This document shows positions 58,500-64,000 of a stretch of DNA of 64,000 bases, in pieces. The notes under the pieces are model-generated. The model saw only the letters and a list, made by a program, of their open reading frames with translations. It made no database searches and was not told the DNA's origin. Positions within the stretch are counted from its first letter, which is position 1; the number at the start of each line of letters is the position of its first letter. Source of the stretch: Enoplolaimus lenunculus (lineage: Eukaryota; Nematoda; Enoplea; Enoplida; Thoracostomopsidae); the NCBI GenBank assembly GCA_030248215.1, contig JASANG010001388.1, positions 1-64,000 of the forward strand, in the 5' to 3' direction. Position numbers and translations under genes: made by a program.

Positions 58500-59099
58500 A
58501 TGCGTTCATTTCGTGGTTCATCAGACAGTAACTCATTGAGCTCCCTGTCGCTTCGTTCATTTTCACCACGAGTCCGTACTGCAAGCAGCCCTGCTCTTTG
58601 TACACAGACGAGAACAATTCCAGCACCACTGAAATGCCATAAGCGATATCAACCGGAATTTCAAGACCAATCTGATAATTGGAATTTTTCAAATGTAGAA
58701 GCTAAACTGTCTACTGCACCTATTATTTGTATACTTGAAGAAACAATGCTTACTCCAAGGGAGAGCTTACACGCGATTAGATGGGAATATCCGTTTGATA
58801 TTTGTTCAGAAGGAAGGAACCGCAGCCATCATTGTGGGCAACAAGTTTACTCAAAAAGCAAATCACAAGAATTCGCTACAAAAGTGCACTTCTCTCAAGT
58901 TCCAAAATCGAAAACTGTACAACCCAATAGCACAATTTCAAAACGGCCTGCTATTGACAATTCAGTAACAGGTGCTGTGAAACAAAACGCTAATCCAGTA
59001 GAAGGAATGCATTCCGTGGATTCATCTGAGGATAATCTTATTAATGAAGCGATATTTCCAAATGTTCATATCAAATATATGGATGAAGATTCGATTTAA
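58500..59099 (+). CDS. unrecognised 199-residue protein
   Basis: A single open frame from ATG at 58500 to TAA at 59097, the longest uninterrupted plus-strand frame in this part. GC and codon use are gene-like. The protein is hydrophilic and looks largely disordered. It has a Ser/Arg-rich start (MRSFRGSSDSNSLSSLSLRS, FSPRVRTASSPAL), a middle with some order (STAPIICILEETMLTPRESL, HAIRWEYPFDIC), and an acidic end (SVDSSEDNLINEA...KYMDEDSI). No signal peptide, membrane segment or known domain is seen. A possible acceptor (GCCCACACAG) lies two bases before the ATG, so it may be the last exon of a longer gene. It is convergent with ULK3. Function unknown. Confidence 0.55.
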   Translation: MRSFRGSSDSNSLSSLSLRSFSPRVRTASSPALCTQTRTIPAPLKCHKRYQPEFQDQSDNWNFSNVEAKLSTAPIICILEETMLTPRESLHAIRWEYPFDICSEGRNRSHHCGQQVYSKSKSQEFATKVHFSQVPKSKTVQPNSTISKRPAIDNSVTGAVKQNANPVEGMHSVDSSEDNLINEAIFPNVHIKYMDEDSI

Positions 59100-60882
59100 G
59101 GCGTTCCCGCATAAATTGTACTATTGTATTAACCATTTAAATTGCAAACTGTGCACATGCATAAAATACATAATGCACAGTGTTTAATTCCCGTTTTCCA
59201 AAGAAAACCTGTGCTTCAAATTTTCCCTACTTATCCTGGAAAAGATTGGCGTTCTTAATATATAAATATATGTATAGCAAAGTGCAATTGGAAGTAAAAA
59301 CAGGAGACAGAACCGGTTGTCTACAAACTTTTTCCGGGATCTAGACGGAAGTTGAAACAACATTAGACAATAAAAATAACGTTGAATTTGCTAAACTCAA
59401 CAATAATCTGTTCAGTGTAGTCAAATCATTGTTCAAAAGGCCTTTAAAACTGCCCATGGTTAAAGGCAAAACTTTTATAAAATACGAAAGATTTCTCTGC
59501 CAAAATTGGCGGATCTTGCAAAAATTCCTAGCCTAATCCAGTAGTCTTACATTCTAATACCACTGTATTGTGATACAATTGCTTTTTTGTTTTATTTCGT
59601 TCATAACTGCAATTACATTCCAAACAGCATATAGAAAACGAAAACGAAACGGCGGTGGTCTCCGAATTCGCATAGAATTGTTACCAAAAAGATACTGTAC
59701 ATAATCCCATGTTAGCTGAGGGTCGTTTATTTTTTACCGTTCGAAGCGCTATCCTGAATCTTAACTATCAAACTTCTATAAGACACTGCAAAACTAAGCT
59801 TTTTTAATTTAAATTCAAGAAAAAATGTTAAAACATTTTGCGCTATTTAACTCAGAACAATTTATATTGCGACACCGCTAACTCATTTTCAACGAAACAA
59901 TTGTTTCACGTAAAAATAAAACGATTTAAATAAATCACAATTGCTTATTAGGTCACAGAACCAATGTAGAGATCAGCGCCGAAACAGTAGTATAAGCATA
60001 TTCCTAAGGCTAAACCTAAGCCCAATACAAAGCCTAGCGTAAGAATGAACTTATACATAAGCCTAAGTTTACGCAAAAAAGTAAGTCTACGCTTAAGCTT
60101 ACTCTATTGGAGTCCTGAAGAAAAACGTTCCACCCCTGATCTTTATATGGACTAATCACAGTAAGTACAATGCTCATGAACGATTAAATAGTGCAGTTAA
60201 AACACACGTAACAACAGTAGAAGCACCAACCATAAATTTTCTAAAAAGTTTAGGAGCCTTATTCTGAACACGACACAGAACAACTTCCATAGACATGAGC
60301 CCAAATTTGAAATTAAGGTCTAAAGTCATTGGCGGTCCCAGGATTGATTTTTTCTCGGAAAGGCTTTTAGATTTTGTTTATATATTTTAGACCACGTAAT
60401 GAACTCGTATTTGTTCATAATATTTAACTGTTTATGAAAAATTTCGGGGGGAAGCTGCCACCCCCTCACTACCTCCAGTCAAAACCTATACTTAAAAGTG
60501 AGACTAGACCTGACCCAAAGTGATTAAAGCAGCGGTTTCACACGATATCAGATGTACCCTCAAAAGCGATTAGCATCAATTATTAGCAGGTAATAATATC
60601 TAACACTCAAAACCGTCAGCTTTATTTGTTTACTTTTTAAATAACTTGTCCGTATTTTCCATCAGTATGTAGTATTAGCAGAGCACCAATCGCTAAGCTT
60701 GGTCATACGTCGTTTGTGTGTACCAAGGATCTTGGAAACGGGTTATGTTCCATAAAAAATTTGAAGGAACCGGTGTCTTGCGCTACAAACTGAAACCGTG
60801 TCTAATAACAACTGCACAAACAAAAATCCGAAAGGGGAGGGTTGTCATCTGACCTCACCTTCCCCCGGCTACGCCTTCGGTT
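59100..60882. other. intergenic, one MITE
   Basis: Between two convergent genes. Apart from the Family A copy at 59951 I see nothing coding. Confidence 0.5.
59951..60155 (-). mobile_element. Family A MITE, full length
   Basis: ACCAATGTAGAGATCAGCGC to CCTGATCTTTATATGGAC, 205 bp, with CATATTCCTAAGGCTAAACC and CTTAAGCTTACTCTATTGGA inside. One of the longest copies, useful for a consensus. Confidence 0.85.
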
Positions 60883-63800
60883 CTACTGTATTGTACAATG
60901 AGTCTCTTCCGTCAAGCGTTCCGTATTAATATCAACTGCATCTTGTGCTTGTTGCTCACTCACCAACCGCGACAAGCTTAGCCGGTCCACGTCAATACGG
61001 GCCTTTACAGCTTCGGCCTGGTCCATCCAAGTCCTGAGCATCTCTTTGAGTAACTTGACCCGATAGTCTTGGTTGCTATTTGAAGAAACTCCCGTCCTGG
61101 AAGGTAAATGAAAACTTTCGGTTGCATTAGCAACACCAGGATTAGAACTGCTATGATTATAGACAATCTGTAAAAGGGCTTCAATTGCTAATGAATATTT
61201 GGCCAGCGCCGCAGCAAAGTCACCCATTTGTTCGAGCCTTTGAGCGCTTGTGATCACAGTTAGTGCTGCGTTGACTTGAGGTATATCTTGCCACAGCTGA
61301 AAAATATACAAAACTACGGCACAGAAAAACTATAGCTCAGTTCAATCTTGAATTTACTCGCGACTGGTCGCCACCAATGATAGATCACTGGCGATTATAA
61401 AATCGCGACTGCAAACGCAAACCCGATTACTGCGCACTTAATTCTGTCGGTGATTGTACAATTTTTGTTCGAAAACCCTTTGACACAGCTTTCAGCAGCA
61501 AGCTGATGCAGATAGAACAACTTCTCGCTTCAAAAATTTGCAAGAGTGGATAGGGCTTTACTTACTTGAACCAACTCTTTGCATTTCTGCTCGCCACCAG
61601 AATCACTGGAGCAATGTCCAACCGCCATCACAACAGACTGTTGGCTTCGTTCTGCAGCAGGTTTCTCAGCCATGTTGCCACCCCATCGCTGTTGAGGTTG
61701 TCGTTGAACAACACCAAGTTTAAGTTCTTCAGCGCGTTTGAGGTATCGGGCAATTTTCGCTCGCAATTCTGTCTTTGCTGCGCGATCACAATCAGGGATC
61801 AAATGAACGCACGGAATGAAATATTCGATTGATTGACAATACAGCGCGACTGCTTCTGAGACACGTCCGTCACGGTCTGCTGCTACTGCACGTCGACATA
61901 ATTGGGTTGCTTTCTAAAAATATAATCGCAAATACATTCAGTATTTTCCTGTTTCATATTAACTCCAAAAGACTTAAAAACTATCAAAGATCGGACGCAA
62001 ACCAGGGGCTACGAGTCAGTTCAGATATAAAACACAACCATGCAACGCACAAACAGTGTTGAAAAGTGTAATTTAATTCCAAAAAATGCAACTTATGTGT
62101 TGTACAGTCTCAATGGTATAGTTTTGCGAATTAGAGTCATTTAAGACTTTGCTATACGTATATACATATGTTCGCATAACCTTTTAAGCAATTGACAAGC
62201 ATCGAATTGTCTGTTTTGTTACATGTAGTTAGCTAACGTTCGATTTAGAAACCAAATTAGGCCACCTTTTACCCTAACTGCCTCACTGTATGTTTACTTT
62301 TAAATTTTCATCCGAAGGGGTATGTTCAAGATCAAGCCATGAATGCTCGAAAAACGCGTCAAATCCAATACGATCGTTTGGATTGCGTTCAAGCAATGAC
62401 TCAAGTAATTCCGAGCAGTCTCGAGTGAGCTCGGGTACAGCAGGGAGCACAACCCGTTGGGGCGACTTGATTTGTTCGATCAGTTCATCCAAGGTTGGGG
62501 CGGCAAAAGGTGCCCTACCGTAAAGGCATTCGTATAGGATGACACCAACGGACCAAAGATCCACACGAGCGTCGTAGTGTCTGGCATTAAATATCTCGGG
62601 TGCCATGTATAATGGAGACCCGCGAAACGAGTACGCGTCCATACCTCAAATCAGCAAAATTTAGCGTAAACTCAATTCTAAGTTAAAGCACTACCATATA
62701 ACGCCGCTCAAGAAATTTTTTCTGCGGTTGTGGTTTGTTTTATAAACTCACGACTTTTCCAGTTCTTTTGTAAAATACTGACCGACCCACAAAGCGAATT
62801 ATCTTAAAATAGCAAGTTTTCAGCTGGGACTTTGACATTCTTCCAGTTTGCATAAAAATATATAGACAGTTTGTACTAAAACAACCACGGTTTGTGAAAA
62901 GTTAATACGAAAGTAGCATGATTTAATTTGATAGTTTTTTGCATAATCATTTTAAAATCAGTTTTTTTCCAAAAAAGCAACCAGCCACGATTTTATAAAA
63001 GTTCAAAATAATTACCAATATTACAGCTTCCACATGCTGTCACTGCTCCAAATACTTATGCGTATCTTCTATTTGAATGCTCAATTTTCTTGGCCTGTTT
63101 TAGTTCACAGCTTAGCTACCGCACTTATACCTGACCTACCTGCCCGCAAATATGTTGCAAAACCAAAATCCGCCAACTTCAGCGTGATTGGCTGATGCCT
63201 GCTCGCGAGTAAAATATTACCCGGCTTCAAATCCATATGTGCAATGTTACGCGATCGCAAATACTGCAACGCAGATGCAAGTTGTTGCAAAAACCGCCGC
63301 ACAACACCTTCGGGCACTTGTCGATGCTGTCGAATAAAATGCGATAAATCACTACCTGGAACCGTTATATTGCACTCAAATATACAGAAAATCACCAAAA
63401 TTACTGTCTATATAAATCTTGAAAGGAATTTCTGCTGTTGCAAACTGATACCGTGTCTACACACCTTTAAACAAACATCTCAAAAATGGGGTTTGACATC
63501 TAAAACTGTTTTGACTACATCTTTGTCTCCATCTGTAACCAAAAACTTTAAAACTTAACTCACCTGAGCAATATTCAGTGATAATATACACGTACACTGA
63601 GTCCCATCGAAAATCTTTCATCTCAACAATATGTGGATGTCTTAACGTTCGTAGGATCCCAATCTCGCGCACCAAGTTATTCACTGCCGTAGTATGCGGT
63701 GCGATTCGTGCACGCTCAATGCATTTAATTGCAACCGTTTCACGAATGCCAGCTTCAGCGCTGGGCGCCTTAGTAATTGCCCGGTAAACCGCCGCATAAC

Positions 63801-63894
63801 TGCCAGATCCAAGGCGTTCGGCAAAATTGTACAACGGCAAATTCGGTGCTGTCGGGATTGAGCTATTGCTCCCTGCAGGCGTTACAGTGGTCAT
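60883..63894 (-). CDS. ULK3: ULK3 serine/threonine kinase
   Basis: Minus-strand exons, 5' to 3': 63894-63564, 63355-63140, 62644-62298, 61913-61566 and 61296-60883, giving 551 residues (human about 472). ULK3 acts in Hedgehog/GLI signalling, autophagy-linked responses and the ESCRT-III abscission checkpoint. The kinase domain shows the glycine loop ([13 protein letters not shown]), VAIKC lysine, LVREIGIL, the catalytic loop [12 protein letters not shown] (Met for the usual Arg; human has HLD), [21 protein letters not shown] and [31 protein letters not shown] closes the domain as in human ULK3. Two MIT-like helical regions follow: [16 protein letters not shown]...YLKRAEELK, and [20 protein letters not shown] with the later [20 protein letters not shown]. 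The linkers are longer than in human and glutamine/serine rich. The end ETHCTIQ parallels human SCTLQ. I start at the ATG at 63894; an upstream in-frame TTG is not used. Confidence 0.94.
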
Positions 63895-64000
63895 CCGCAA
63901 GGAAACGCACTAATGTTGCAGCGACACCAAGTTTGAATGCATCATTGCAATATATCATTTGAGATCTATCGACTGATGTACAACTGCATTGTCAATAGCC

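Overview
The window is nuclear DNA of an animal. It is AT-rich, its genes are split by GT-AG introns, and the products are animal-specific families (RAB8-type GTPase, HPF1, METTL9, RDH10-like SDR16C, ULK3). Several products (METTL9, HPF1) are quite divergent from the vertebrate proteins I know. I see a fast-evolving invertebrate lineage; a tunicate is possible but not proven. All homology statements come from remembered family sequences, not from a search.

Layout. 0-15 kb is repeat-rich. It holds one coding-like terminal exon on the minus strand (2138-2383) and a small secreted, neuropeptide-like precursor (10294-10620). 15.6-20.6 kb is a RAB8-like GTPase (plus strand, last exon tentative). 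20.6-25.1 kb is mostly non-coding and packed with miniature DNA transposons. 25.2-27.5 kb is an ethanolamine kinase. 29.5-38.3 kb is HPF1 with an N-terminal PBZ zinc finger. 38.3-44.7 kb is largely gene-free. 44.7-48.5 kb is METTL9 (first exon not found). 52.5-56.7 kb is a short-chain dehydrogenase of the SDR16C/RDH10 group. 58.5-59.1 kb is an unrecognised 199-residue ORF. 60.9-63.9 kb is ULK3 on the minus strand. The genes look like unrelated housekeeping neighbours (membrane traffic, phospholipid synthesis, ADP-ribosylation, histidine methylation, retinoid/steroid oxidation, kinase signalling); I see no operon.

The strongest unusual signal is the density and variety of short non-autonomous DNA transposons (MITEs). 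Family A has GGCC(C/A)ATGTA ends and a core of TTAGGC-like hexamers (about 25 copies or fragments). Family B is about 430 bp with CTGTAGTGACCC ends (6 copies). Six hAT-type elements have 8-bp target duplications, five perfect and one at 6 of 8 positions. Two 271-bp elements have TTAA ends and an internal tRNA-like stretch. One 188-bp element has a TA duplication. One 674-bp element has ~44-bp inverted ends and an interior of CATATG palindromes. Several are nested in one another or lie in introns or directly next to exons. Three separate loci also carry a direct tandem duplication with a 149-150 bp period, one of which copies the end of a METTL9 exon with its splice donor. I recognise no LINE, LTR element, rRNA, CRISPR or intact tRNA.
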